NCBI GenBank assembly: GCA_050248955.1
Contig: JBFWRK010000002.1
Coordinates: forward strand, 124,001 to 188,000
DNA from: JBFWRK01 sp050248955
Lineage (GTDB): Bacteria > Actinomycetota > Acidimicrobiia > Acidimicrobiales > Ilumatobacteraceae
Reading direction: 5' to 3'
Length of the DNA stretch: 64,000 nt
In this document: in pieces, positions 1-8,041 of the stretch
Layout: the number at the start of each line of letters is the position of its first letter
Numbering within the stretch: position 1 is the first letter of the stretch
Position numbers and translations under genes: made by a program
The notes under the pieces: generated by a model
The model's input: the letters and a program-made list of their open reading frames with translations, nothing else
Database searches by the model: none
What the model was told of the DNA's origin: nothing

Positions 1-242
1 TTGAAGATCAACTGCTGGGTGAGCGGCAGGTCGCGGCCGCCGTACTCCTTCGGCCACCCGATGCCGATCCAGCCGCCCGCCGCCAGCTCCCGCTCCCAGG
101 CTCGCCGCACGTCGAGGACGTGCCCCTCGCCGAGGTCGTTGCCCGTCCCCAGTTCGGCGAACTCGCCGACGAGGTGGTCGGCCATCCAGGACCGCGCCTC
201 CACACGGAACGCTTCGTCCTCGGCGGAAAATGTGAACTCCAT
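1..242 (-). CDS. Acyl-CoA dehydrogenase, N-terminal part (runs off the window)
   Basis: Only the first 80 codons are present; the gene continues beyond position 1. The visible residues are the start of the alpha-helical N-terminal domain of a flavin-dependent acyl-CoA dehydrogenase: an opening MEFTFSAEDEAFR, then GWIGIGWPKEYGGRDLPLTQ, the usual signature before the substrate-binding helices. These enzymes form the alpha-beta double bond of acyl-CoA thioesters in the cytoplasm. The ATG at 242 is chosen because the family starts with this charged helix. Upstream on the minus strand a TTGACG (278-273), an 18-nt spacer and CAGCAT (254-249) end 6 nt before the ATG, so the mRNA may be leaderless. 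It is divergent from the MFS gene and shares a palindromic operator with it. Confidence 0.85.
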   Translation of the reverse strand, partial: MEFTFSAEDEAFRVEARSWMADHLVGEFAELGTGNDLGEGHVLDVRRAWERELAAGGWIGIGWPKEYGGRDLPLTQQLIF

Positions 243-262
243 CACACGATGCTGCTCGCGAC

Positions 263-278
263 TTGACGGAATCGTCAA
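263..278. promoter_or_regulatory. Palindromic operator TTGACG-N4-CGTCAA in a divergent promoter
   Basis: The 16 bases read TTGACGGAATCGTCAA, with perfect 6-bp arms and a 4-bp centre. The right arm read on the minus strand is a -35 box for the acyl-CoA dehydrogenase, and the same bases lie 18 nt upstream of the MFS -10 box (TAGCGT, 297-302), so a bound protein would cover both -35 regions. The same 12 arm bases recur at 45422-45437, and relatives occur at 2275, 28237, 31622 and 31663. The size and symmetry fit a TetR-type dimer; the regulator is not identified. Confidence 0.6.
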
Positions 279-296
279 ATTGCCAGGACGACCCTC

Positions 297-302
297 TAGC
301 GT
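297..302 (+). promoter_or_regulatory. -10 box TAGCGT of a leaderless promoter
   Basis: TAGCGT matches TAnnnT and ends 6 nt before the ATG at 309, which puts the transcription start on or next to the start codon. No Shine-Dalgarno sequence is visible, consistent with leaderless translation of the MFS gene. Confidence 0.55.
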
Positions 303-308
303 GGCGGA

Positions 309-1745
309 ATGGGCCAGCCACGGCGATCGAGCGCGACGGCGATCATCGCTGTGCTCGGCTACTGCGGTGGCCTCGTGTCGATCAGCCAGACCGTCTCGCT
401 GCCGCTGCTGCCGATCCTGCCCGACGCGCTGAACACCTCCGTCGACAACGTCTCGTGGGTGGCCACCTCGTCGTTCCTCACCGGCGCGATCGCGAACCCC
501 GTGCTGGGAAGGCTCGGCGACATGTACGGCAAGCGGCGGATGATGCTCCTCGCGCTCGTCGTCCTCGCGATCGGGTGCCTCACGTCGGCGATCGCGTCCA
601 ACCTGCTCGTGCTCGTCCTCGGCCGCGCCATGCAAGGTTGTGGGATGGCGGTGATCCCGCTCGGGATGAGCATCGCCAAGGAGACGTTGCCGCCCGACAA
701 GACCAGCCACGGCGTGGCGCTCGTCAGCGCCACGCTCGGCATCGGCAGCGGCATCGGGCTCCCACTCGCCGGCGTGCTCGTCGGATGGTTCGACTGGCAC
801 AGCGTGTTCTGGGTGAACGCGGCGCTTGCCGTGATCGCCGTGATCCTCGTGATCGTCATCCTGCCCGCTGCGGCGGAGCACAGCCCGCAGCGCTTCGACG
901 TCGTCGGTGCGGTCTGGCTCTCCGCAGCCCTGGTCGCGATCCTGTTGCCGCTGTCGAAGTCCGCGAGCTGGGGCTGGCTCCAGCCGTTGCCGCTCGCCCT
1001 CTACCTGGTCGGCTTCGCCGGTCTGATCGGCTGGTACCGCTACGAGCACCGGCCGGCACGTCCGCTCGTCGACGTTCGGCTGATGCGCGAGCGCCCGCTC
1101 ATGATCGTCAACGGCGCCGGCCTCCTCCTCGGGTTCGCGATGTTCAGCAACATGTTCGGAGCGATCGTCCTGCTGCAGACGACCGATGCCGTTCCCCATG
1201 GCTTCGGCGCTTCCGTGGTGCTCGCCGGGATGGTCATGCTGCCGGGCGCGCTCGCGATGATGGTCACCTCGCCGGTGTCGGCGTGGATCACCGATCACAT
1301 CGACGCCCGCACATCGCTCTGGGTGGGCGCTGCGATCATGGCCCTCGGCTACGCGGCGCGCCCGGCGATGCTCGGGTCGATGCTGGCGATCGGCATCAGC
1401 GTCGGCGTCGTCAACGCCGGCGTGGGGATCGCCTATGGCGCGATGCCGTCGGCGATCATGGCGTACGTGCCCGACTCCGAGACCGCCTCGGCGAACTCGA
1501 TCGGCGCGCTGACTCGCGCCACCGGTGCGTCGTTGAGCAGCGCCGCCGTGGCGGCCATCCTCAGTGGGATGTCGGTCCGAGTCGGCGGCAGCATGGTCCC
1601 GAGTCTCGGCGCCTTCCAGGTGACGTTCATCATCGCCGCCGTCGCCTCGTTCGGCGCTGCGTTCGCGGCATATCAGCTGCCCCGCGCGGGCGGTGCCAAG
1701 TCGGTGACGGTCTTCTCGTACGGAGCGGAAGCCAACCGACCCTGA
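309..1745 (+). CDS. MFS transporter, DHA2/EmrB-type drug or metabolite exporter
   Basis: This is a 478-residue, strongly hydrophobic protein of the length typical for 14-helix DHA2 family antiporters. After the first helix it carries LGRLGDMYGKRRMM, the loop 2-3 motif A of the major facilitator superfamily. It should sit in the cytoplasmic membrane and export a small organic compound in exchange for protons; the substrate cannot be read from sequence. The ATG at 309 gives a short cytoplasmic tail (MGQPRRSSATA) before helix 1 and follows the leaderless -10 box. It is divergent from an acyl-CoA dehydrogenase and shares an operator with it, so it may export a compound handled by acyl-CoA metabolism. 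Confidence 0.88.
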   Translation: MGQPRRSSATAIIAVLGYCGGLVSISQTVSLPLLPILPDALNTSVDNVSWVATSSFLTGAIANPVLGRLGDMYGKRRMMLLALVVLAIGCLTSAIASNLLVLVLGRAMQGCGMAVIPLGMSIAKETLPPDKTSHGVALVSATLGIGSGIGLPLAGVLVGWFDWHSVFWVNAALAVIAVILVIVILPAAAEHSPQRFDVVGAVWLSAALVAILLPLSKSASWGWLQPLPLALYLVGFAGLIGWYRYEHRPARPLVDVRLMRERPLMIVNGAGLLLGFAMFSNMFGAIVLLQTTDAVPHGFGASVVLAGMVMLPGALAMMVTSPVSAWITDHIDARTSLWVGAAIMALGYAARPAMLGSMLAIGISVGVVNAGVGIAYGAMPSAIMAYVPDSETASANSIGALTRATGASLSSAAVAAILSGMSVRVGGSMVPSLGAFQVTFIIAAVASFGAAFAAYQLPRAGGAKSVTVFSYGAEANRP

Positions 1746-1776
1746 TCAGCCGATCCTGATCAACCGGTACTGATCA
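1742..1776. repeat. Three CTGATCA units at exact 14-bp spacing
   Basis: CTGATCA occurs at 1742-1748, 1756-1762 and 1770-1776, with near-identical intervening bases (GCCGATC, ACCGGTA, GCCGAGC). The first unit contains the TGA stop of the MFS gene. It lies between convergent genes and may be a slipped duplication or a protein-binding array. Confidence 0.5.
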
Positions 1777-1806
1777 GCCGAGCGGGGTCGGCCGTCGACG
1801 GACCCG

Positions 1807-2259
1807 TCAGGACGCGAACCAACTGGTGGCGACGCGACCGTCGAGGAGCACCCGCCGGTGCTCGAACGTCCACTGCCCGCCGACGCGCACGTACCGATCG
1901 ATGTAACGGCCCCAATGGTCCAGGCCGCTGTCGATGATCACGGCGAAGTAGCACCGTCCAGCGGCGTGATCGGCGTCGACGAGGTCGATCTGGTGCGTGG
2001 CCGTGAAGTGCCGGATGTAGGTCGGCCCGGCGGTCTCGAGCTGCTGCTGCACTCGCTCTCGAGCGCCGGTGAAGATCTGCTTGATCTGCTCCCGGCCGTC
2101 GTAGACGGACAGCTCGCCGCCGGCGTCGCCGGTCTCCATGACCGCCTGCTCGGCGAACAGCTCCCACAGCGGCTCGAACCGGCCCGTGTCGCTGTACGAG
2201 TTGTAGCGCGCGACCAGGTCGCGGATCCCTTCCCGGGCGAGCAGGTCGTCGAGCGTCAT
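1807..2259 (-). CDS. SnoaL-like / nuclear transport factor 2 fold protein
   Basis: A 150-residue protein of the SnoaL-like (NTF2 fold) superfamily. The N-terminal helix LLAREGIRDLVARYNSYSD, the phrase LWELFAEQAVMET and a C-terminal WGRYIDRY...RRVLLDGRVA strand pattern fit small cyclases, isomerases and dehydratases of this fold. No specific catalytic set can be named, so the reaction is unknown. The ATG at 2259 lies 8 nt after a minus-strand -10 box TACGGT (2273-2268), suggesting a leaderless mRNA. It is divergent from an acyl-CoA synthetase and shares an operator with it, so it may act on the same substrate or product. Confidence 0.75.
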   Translation of the reverse strand: MTLDDLLAREGIRDLVARYNSYSDTGRFEPLWELFAEQAVMETGDAGGELSVYDGREQIKQIFTGARERVQQQLETAGPTYIRHFTATHQIDLVDADHAAGRCYFAVIIDSGLDHWGRYIDRYVRVGGQWTFEHRRVLLDGRVATSWFAS

Positions 2260-2266
2260 CGCGCGC

Positions 2267-2290
2267 TACCGTAATCGACACAGGTGTCAG
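2267..2290. promoter_or_regulatory. Overlapping divergent -10 boxes plus operator half of the YTGACR family
   Basis: TACCGTA at 2267-2273 reads as TACCGT on the plus strand (for the synthetase at 2335) and TACGGT on the minus strand (for the SnoaL-like gene). Directly beside it, 2275-2290 reads CTGACA-CCTG-TGTCGA on the minus strand, a slightly imperfect copy of the palindrome seen at 28237; GACAC-AG-GTGTC is the perfect core. The operator would cover the plus-strand transcription start. Confidence 0.55.
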
Positions 2291-2334
2291 AAATCGGCTC
2301 GGGGGTCGGGCCGAGATGACGCCACGGAGCGACG

Positions 2335-3870
2335 ATGACCAACTTCCAGCCCGGCGCCCACGTCGAGACCCGGGGTGACTCTCCCGCGGTGATCATGGCC
2401 GACAGCGGCACCGTCGTGACCTACCGCGAGCTCGACGAGCGATCGAAGCAGGTCGCGCAGCTCCTGCGGGCCGCAGGGCTCCGGCCCGGCGACCACGTCG
2501 GCGTGATGCTCGAGAACCACCCGCGCTACTTCGAGGTGTTCTGGGGCGCACAGCGCGCCGGCCTGTACACGACGCCGATCAACTGGCACCTCAAGGCAGA
2601 GGAGGTCGGCTACATCATCGAGGATTGCGGGGCGACCGCGGTGGTCACATCGGCGGCGATGAAGGACGTCGGCGCGGAGCTCGCCCCGTACTTCGGCAAC
2701 GTCCGAGTGCGGCTCATGGTCGACGGCGTGATCGACGGCTTCGAGAGCTACGAGGACGAGATCGCGAAGCATCCTGCGGAACCGCTCGACGACGAGGTCG
2801 AGGGCTCCTTCATGTTCTACTCGTCGGGCACCACCGGTCGCCCGAAGGGGATCAAACCCGCGATCGCGCCGCAACCGTTCGGTGCCGGTGGTGGCGCGTT
2901 GATCACGCTGATCCAGCACATGTACGGCTTCTCACCGGCGACGGTGTACCTGTGCCCTGCGCCGCTCTACCACGCAGCGCCGCTCGGCTGGTCGACCGCC
3001 GCGCAGCGCCTCGGAGCGACCGTCGTCGTGATGGAGAAGTTCGACGCGCGGCGCTGCCTCGAGCTGATCGAGGAGCACCGCATCACGCACGCCCAGTTCG
3101 TGCCCACGCACTTCGTGCGGATGCTCAAGCTCTCCGCCGAGGAGCGATCTGCGCACGACCTGTCGAGCCTCCAGATGGTGGTGCACGCTGCCGCGCCGTG
3201 TCCGGTCGAGGTCAAGCGGCAGATGATCGACTGGTGGGGACCGATCATCAACGAGTACTACGCCGGCAGCGAGGGCAACGGCTTCTGCGCGCTGAACAGC
3301 GAGCAGTGGCTCGCCCACCCCGGCTCGGTGGGCATGTCGATGATGGGCACGCTCCACATCTGTGACGACAGCGGCGACGAACTGCCCGTCGGCCAGGCGG
3401 GCCAGATCTGGTTCGAGTCCCCGCTCGCGTTCGAGTACCACAACGACCCCGAGAAGACGGCGAGCGCCTACAACGCGAAGGGCTGGAGCTCGCTCGGCGA
3501 CATCGGGTACCTTGACGAGGAGGGCTACCTCTACCTCACCGATCGCGCATCGCACATGATCATCTCCGGCGGCGTGAACATCTACCCGCAGGAAGTCGAG
3601 AACGAGCTGACGATGCACCCGGCCGTGCGCGATGTCGCCGTGATCGGGGTGCCGAACGCCGACCTCGGTGAAGAGGTCAAGGCCGTCGTGATCGCCGCCG
3701 ACCCTGATGCCGCGGGGGACGCGCTCGCGCAGGAGCTCATCGCGTACTGCCGTTCCCGGTTGGCCCACTTCAAGTGCCCGGTGTCGGTCGACTTCGTCGA
3801 CGAACTGCCGCGCCTACCGACGGGCAAGCTGCTCAAGCGCCAGCTGCGCGACCGGTACTGGCCAGCCTGA
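2335..3870 (+). CDS. Acyl-CoA synthetase (AMP-dependent ligase)
   Basis: A 511-residue member of the ANL superfamily, which activates a carboxylic acid with ATP and joins it to coenzyme A. The P-loop MFYSSGTTGRPKGI lies near residue 165. The adenine-binding YYAGSEG, the hinge region GDIGYLDEEGYLYLTDR and the C-terminal catalytic lysine in PRLPTGKLLKR are all present, so the enzyme looks complete. Length and motifs fit medium/long-chain or aromatic acid:CoA ligases; the substrate is not predictable. GGAG precedes the ATG at 2335. A hairpin terminator follows at 3896-3932. It is very similar in organisation to the synthetase at 22889. Confidence 0.9.
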   Translation: MTNFQPGAHVETRGDSPAVIMADSGTVVTYRELDERSKQVAQLLRAAGLRPGDHVGVMLENHPRYFEVFWGAQRAGLYTTPINWHLKAEEVGYIIEDCGATAVVTSAAMKDVGAELAPYFGNVRVRLMVDGVIDGFESYEDEIAKHPAEPLDDEVEGSFMFYSSGTTGRPKGIKPAIAPQPFGAGGGALITLIQHMYGFSPATVYLCPAPLYHAAPLGWSTAAQRLGATVVVMEKFDARRCLELIEEHRITHAQFVPTHFVRMLKLSAEERSAHDLSSLQMVVHAAAPCPVEVKRQMIDWWGPIINEYYAGSEGNGFCALNSEQWLAHPGSVGMSMMGTLHICDDSGDELPVGQAGQIWFESPLAFEYHNDPEKTASAYNAKGWSSLGDIGYLDEEGYLYLTDRASHMIISGGVNIYPQEVENELTMHPAVRDVAVIGVPNADLGEEVKAVVIAADPDAAGDALAQELIAYCRSRLAHFKCPVSVDFVDELPRLPTGKLLKRQLRDRYWPA

Positions 3871-3895
3871 GACCGTCGTGAGCGAGATCGTGCGT

Positions 3896-3932
3896 TGAGC
3901 CCGGCGGGCGATCCGAGGCCCGCCAGCGCTCA
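3896..3932. terminator. Hairpin terminator between convergent genes
   Basis: GGCGGGC (3903-3909) and GCCCGCC (3918-3924) form a perfect 7-bp stem with an 8-nt loop. Outer arms TGAGC (3896-3900) and GCTCA (3928-3932) extend it across a small internal loop. There is no U-tract, as is usual in GC-rich actinobacteria. It can serve both the synthetase and the convergent crotonase. Confidence 0.55.
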
Positions 3933-3958
3933 CAGCGTGCTCGTCGGACACCGGTTGC

Positions 3959-4750
3959 TCACCGGAACACGGGCGCGCGGTTGACCCGCTCCTGGCCGGC
4001 GCGAGCCGCAGCGGGCCGGTTGCCGATGTGCGTGTAGGCCAGGCCGTTCTGCTTCGCCATGTGGGGCGACATCTCGGTGGCCTCCCAGATCGCCCGGATG
4101 GTCCCCTGGATCGCCACTGGGTTGCGAGCCGCGATCTGCGCCGCGATGTCGGCCGCGCGTGCGCGCAGGTCTGCTGCCGGCACGACCTCGCTCACCAGTC
4201 CCAGGCGCAGCGCGGTCTCGGCAGTGATGCGCTCTTCGGTACCCATCAGCGCCCAGCGGAGCACGTCCCCGAGCGGCACCCCCCGTTGGAGCATCCCGAT
4301 CGGCTCGAGCGCCGAGACGATGCCACCGTTCGCGTGCGGATCGAAGAACACGGCGTTGTCGGAGCAGATGACGATGTCGCACTCGTTGACGAAGTACTGA
4401 CCCCCGCCCGCGCACATGCCCTGTACCGCGCACACCACGGGCTTCCACACCTTGTTCGAACGGGGACCGAGGAAGACGCCCGGATCCTGGTGGTTCCAGA
4501 CGTTCTGGTCCGCCCACCACATGCCGGCCTTGATGTCGATGCCGGTGCAGAACGCACGCTCGCCGTTGGCCCGCAGGACGGCGACGTGGATGTCGTCGGC
4601 GTCGCGCACCACGCCCCAGACGTGCGCCATCTCCTTGGTCATATTCTCGGTGAACGAGTTGAGCTGATCGGGACGATCGAGGGTGATCGTGGCGACGTGA
4701 TCGGCCACGTCGAACTCGATCGTCTCGAACGCCGGCGTCTCGCTGCTCAT
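3959..4750 (-). CDS. Enoyl-CoA hydratase/isomerase family protein (crotonase)
   Basis: A 263-residue crotonase-fold protein, about the usual family length. The CoA- and oxyanion-binding segments FCTGIDIKAG and VQGMCAGGGQYFVNECDIVI are clear. The region that normally holds the second catalytic acid reads GIVSALEPIGMLQRG, which is not the canonical hydratase pattern, so an isomerase, hydrolase or decarboxylase activity is possible. AGGAGGAG upstream supports the ATG at 4750. A minus-strand TAACCT in 4785-4800 is a candidate -10 box. It is divergent from the phosphotransferase at 4805 and convergent with a synthetase. Confidence 0.85.
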   Translation of the reverse strand: MSSETPAFETIEFDVADHVATITLDRPDQLNSFTENMTKEMAHVWGVVRDADDIHVAVLRANGERAFCTGIDIKAGMWWADQNVWNHQDPGVFLGPRSNKVWKPVVCAVQGMCAGGGQYFVNECDIVICSDNAVFFDPHANGGIVSALEPIGMLQRGVPLGDVLRWALMGTEERITAETALRLGLVSEVVPAADLRARAADIAAQIAARNPVAIQGTIRAIWEATEMSPHMAKQNGLAYTHIGNRPAAARAGQERVNRAPVFR

Positions 4751-4792
4751 GTGCCGCTCCTCCTGGGTCCTCGGGCGAGGTCAGAAGAAGGT

Positions 4793-4798
4793 TAATAT
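4793..4798 (+). promoter_or_regulatory. -10 box TAATAT of a leaderless promoter
   Basis: TAATAT matches TAnnnT and ends 6 nt before the ATG at 4805 (gap tttccg). It lies in an AT-rich pocket of an otherwise GC-rich region shared with the divergent crotonase promoter. No ribosome binding site precedes the ATG. Confidence 0.6.
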
Positions 4799-4804
4799 TT
4801 TCCG

Positions 4805-6157
4805 ATGACCGACGCCGCGGCGCGGACGCACGACGAGCTCGCCCGCTGGGCGGCGGGACTGCTCGGTGAGGCGACCGTCGAGCTGCGACGACGGCCGGGC
4901 GGAGGGAGCCACCAAGCGTGGGACGTCGAGAGCCCCTCCGGCACGACGTGCTTCCTCCGAACCGACAGTGCACCGGCGCGTGAGCACCAGCACTACACGC
5001 TGCGCCGTGAGGCCGAGGTGTACCGCGCCGTTCGCTCGATCGGCCTGCCCAGCCCCGCCGTGCTCGGGGTGCACCCCGAGCTCGAAGCCGTCCTGCTCGA
5101 GCGGGTCGACGGCGTCGCGGCGTTCGCCCGCCTCGATCCGAGTGCTCAGTCGGCCATCGTCGACGACTTCACGCCCTGGCTCGCTCGGCTCCACGCCGCC
5201 GATCCGGCCACGCTCGACCTCCCGAGCCTCGGGCCGGTGACGACGATCGAGCACGCGGTCGTGCGCGAGCTCGACATCTGGGAATCACGCCTCGACGCCA
5301 CCGGCGTTCCCGACCCGATCCTGACCTCGTGCTTCATCTGGCTCCGCGACCACGTGCCGGCGACGGGCGACGCGCGGCCGTCGCTCGTGCAGGGCGACAC
5401 CGGGCCCGGCAACTTCCTCCACGACGGGCAGCGTGTGACGGCGTTCCTCGATTTCGAGCTCGCCCACCTCGGCGACCCGATGGAGGACCTGGCCTGGGTC
5501 GGCACCCGCAACGCCCAGGAACCGGTGCCCGACTACGCCCACTTCCTCGATCTGTACGCGCACGCGGCCGGCGCCGCGCCCGATGCCGATCGCATCCGCT
5601 ACCACGCGCTGTTCGCCGAGCTCCGCATCGCCGTGCTCGGGACGGCGCGGCGCGGGCACGGGGTCGACCTCGACGCCGAGCACGGCAACCGCCTGATCTA
5701 TGGAGCGCTGCACCGCCGGCTCACCGTCGAGGCGCTCGCCGCGGCGATCGGCGTCGACCTGCCGACGATCGACCTCCCCGTGCTCGCCGACACCGCCGAG
5801 ACGCGGCTGTTCGATGCCACGCTCCACCAGCTCCGCCATCAGGTGTCACCCGACGTCAACGACCCGTATGCCTCACGGATCCTGAAGGGCGTGGCGCGGA
5901 TGGTGAAGTACCTGCGCGAGGTCGACCGCGCCGGCGACGCGCACTCGATCGCCGAGCTCGACGAGCTGGAGGTCCTGCTCGGCCATCGCCCCGCCGACGT
6001 CGCCGAGGGTGCGGCCGAGCTCTTGGAGCGGGTGCGCAGCCGCCGGATCAGCGCCGCCGAGCTGCTCCCCCACGCCGCCGGCCAGGCGATGCGTCGCACA
6101 CAGCTCGTCGCGCCCGCAATGGGTGTGCTCGCCACTCGCCACCTGCCGGTCGTGTAG
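4805..6157 (+). CDS. Phosphotransferase of the aminoglycoside phosphotransferase fold (acyl-CoA dehydrogenase-associated type)
   Basis: A 450-residue APH/choline-kinase-fold protein. The N-terminal lobe carries a Gly-rich GGGSHQAWDV; the catalytic loop reads LVQGDTGPGNFLHDG and the metal-binding loop FLDFELAHLGDPMEDLAW. The His of the usual HGD motif is Gln here (QGD), while Asp and Asn are kept. The ELAHLGDP pattern is typical of the subfamily encoded beside acyl-CoA dehydrogenases and related to the N-terminal kinase-like domain of ACAD10/11. A helical C-terminal extension of about 130 residues follows. It may phosphorylate a hydroxy-acyl substrate, but this is inference. It appears to be leaderless from TAATAT. 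Confidence 0.78.
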   Translation: MTDAAARTHDELARWAAGLLGEATVELRRRPGGGSHQAWDVESPSGTTCFLRTDSAPAREHQHYTLRREAEVYRAVRSIGLPSPAVLGVHPELEAVLLERVDGVAAFARLDPSAQSAIVDDFTPWLARLHAADPATLDLPSLGPVTTIEHAVVRELDIWESRLDATGVPDPILTSCFIWLRDHVPATGDARPSLVQGDTGPGNFLHDGQRVTAFLDFELAHLGDPMEDLAWVGTRNAQEPVPDYAHFLDLYAHAAGAAPDADRIRYHALFAELRIAVLGTARRGHGVDLDAEHGNRLIYGALHRRLTVEALAAAIGVDLPTIDLPVLADTAETRLFDATLHQLRHQVSPDVNDPYASRILKGVARMVKYLREVDRAGDAHSIAELDELEVLLGHRPADVAEGAAELLERVRSRRISAAELLPHAAGQAMRRTQLVAPAMGVLATRHLPVV

Positions 6158-6182
6158 CCGTCGTGCAGCTGTCCTGTCGGCG

Positions 6183-6920
6183 TCACGTCGGTGGCGGGTG
6201 ACCACCGTCGGCCTCGCGCAGCAGTGGCAGCGTCGAGCCGTCCGGCCGAGCCTCGGCCAGCCTGGCGAGGCGCACGCCACGGATCAGCTCCAGCGCCGCC
6301 GGCCACACGAGCGCCCAGCCGACGCCGAGGCACAGCCCACCTACCACGTCGCTCAGCCAGTGAACGGCAAGGTACGTCCGGCTGAGGGCCATCACGGAGG
6401 CGAACGCAGCCGCGACAACCGTCCAGCGCGTTCGTGCGCGAACGGGCGGGTGGAGCACGACGACCAGTCCGAGCGCAGTCACCGACGCGGCGATCGCGTG
6501 TCCGGACGGGAACGCGGCCGAGCTCGTCTCGCGCAAGGCCCCAGGCGGCCGAGGTCGATCGATCAACGCCTTCAAGGGGCCGATGCACAGTTCCGACGTG
6601 ACGATCGCGCCGACCCACGCACCGAGCTGCAGCCAACGCCGGTTCAGCGCCAGACCCGCGGTGACCAGCAGTCGCAACGGCACCATGACGTACGGGCCCC
6701 CGAGCACGCTGAGCACCTCGGCGACATCGGTCAGCCAGTCGGCGCGAACGGCCACCATGGCGTCGAGCCAGCGGTCGTCGAGGGGCTGCAGGATGGAGCC
6801 GACAGGATCGGGGCCGATGACCGCGGCCATCACGGCGCCGGCCGCCACCAGCACCAGGCCGAGCGCCAGGGCATGACGCTGGCGGTCGAACATCGCCGGC
6901 CGCGGCGGGCCAGCCGTCAC
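6183..6920 (-). CDS. PAP2-family phosphatase (membrane)
   Basis: About 245 residues, multi-pass. All three acid phosphatase motifs are intact: KALIDRPRP, FPSGH and SRTYLAVHWLSDV. Such enzymes remove phosphate from lipid phosphates such as undecaprenyl diphosphate or phosphatidate at the outer membrane face. I use the GTG at 6920 because it overlaps the upstream flippase stop as GTGA, which indicates translational coupling; the ATG at 6893 is an alternative and removes nine residues. It is the last gene of a three-gene minus-strand operon. Confidence 0.85.
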   Translation of the reverse strand: MTAGPPRPAMFDRQRHALALGLVLVAAGAVMAAVIGPDPVGSILQPLDDRWLDAMVAVRADWLTDVAEVLSVLGGPYVMVPLRLLVTAGLALNRRWLQLGAWVGAIVTSELCIGPLKALIDRPRPPGALRETSSAAFPSGHAIAASVTALGLVVVLHPPVRARTRWTVVAAAFASVMALSRTYLAVHWLSDVVGGLCLGVGWALVWPAALELIRGVRLARLAEARPDGSTLPLLREADGGHPPPT

Positions 6921-8041
6921 GGCCGGGCAGCGGCTCGGGTCGGGTCGGCAGCCTCGGCCAACCACTCCTGCCGGTCCGGAGCCGTCCGGCGCCACGACGT
7001 GTTCGCCCGCCAGAACACCCAGCAGCCGATCCCGAGGGGAATCGGCGCGAACCACGTCAGGCCGCGGTACAGCAGCACGGCAGCAGCGACCTGGTTCTTC
7101 GTACCGTCGGGCAGACCGGAACCGAGCGCAGCAGTCAGGCCGAGCTCGACGACACCCAAGCCGCCGGGGGTGAGTGGCACGGCCGACAGCAGACGCACGA
7201 ACGCGAACGCGGCGAGCACCCGCACCGAGCTGACCTCTTCGCCGGAGACGCCGACGTGGCGCAGGGCGATGAGGAGCACGAGGTACAGCGACACGTGACT
7301 CACCACCGTCGTGACGGTGATGCGCAGCCAGCGGCGGGTGAGGAGCCCGACGATGTCCTGTCGGAACCGCCGGGCGCGCTCGTCCCATCCCGTCACGGGC
7401 CCCCGGCGCAGCACACGCCGCCCGGCGCTCACGACGGCACCAGCGGAGGCGCCGACGCGGGCTGCCGTGTCGGCGCTCCGCAGCAGCACCGCGAACACGA
7501 TGATCGCCCCGACCAGGACGGCGAGGCCGATCGTCGCGGCCGCGGCCAGTCCGACGCCAGCTTCGCCAGTGACGGCGAGGAGGGTGAGCGCGACGATCGG
7601 CAGTCCGAGCTTGACGAAGTTGTTCCAGATGCCCCCGACGACTGCCGCGAGGGCAGTGTCGGCCACGGGGATCCCCCAGGAGCGCTGCATCGTGAGCGTC
7701 GTGCCCACGCCGAGCGCGGCGCCGCCCGGCAGCGTGTTCGAGATCGCTGTCGATGCGAGGCTCGCCACCGCCGCCTCGCGCACGCGGAGACCGGGTTGCG
7801 CGGCGGTCAAGAGCGGCCAGTAGCTGATCAGGTTCCATGCCGCGACGAGACCGAGCGTGGCGCCCTCGAGCCACGTCATCGCCCGAATCGTCCTCCAGGC
7901 CTCGCCGTAGTCCGCGACTTGCGGGAACAGGAAGCCGAAGATCAGCGCGACGACAGCGAGCGACAGCGCGCCCTGCAGCCAGCGCGAGTGCCACCAGCGG
8001 CGGTGCGGTCGGTCCGGGAGCGCCGGCGCTTCGACGGTCAC
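6917..8041 (-). CDS. Flippase-like membrane protein (MprF/AglD-type transmembrane domain)
   Basis: A 374-residue polytopic protein of the lysylphosphatidylglycerol-synthase transmembrane family (UPF0104). Typical segments are SNTLPGGAALGVG near residue 100 and the C-terminal SAVPLTPGGLGVVELG, a family hallmark. There is no soluble aminoacyltransferase domain, so a lipid or lipid-linked-sugar flippase role is more likely than lysyl transfer. The GTG at 8041 overlaps the stop of the upstream PAP2 gene as GTGA, and its own stop overlaps the downstream PAP2 start in the same way. The in-frame codons upstream of 8041 look like noise (Arg-rich). Confidence 0.82.
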   Translation of the reverse strand: MTVEAPALPDRPHRRWWHSRWLQGALSLAVVALIFGFLFPQVADYGEAWRTIRAMTWLEGATLGLVAAWNLISYWPLLTAAQPGLRVREAAVASLASTAISNTLPGGAALGVGTTLTMQRSWGIPVADTALAAVVGGIWNNFVKLGLPIVALTLLAVTGEAGVGLAAAATIGLAVLVGAIIVFAVLLRSADTAARVGASAGAVVSAGRRVLRRGPVTGWDERARRFRQDIVGLLTRRWLRITVTTVVSHVSLYLVLLIALRHVGVSGEEVSSVRVLAAFAFVRLLSAVPLTPGGLGVVELGLTAALGSGLPDGTKNQVAAAVLLYRGLTWFAPIPLGIGCWVFWRANTSWRRTAPDRQEWLAEAADPTRAAARP

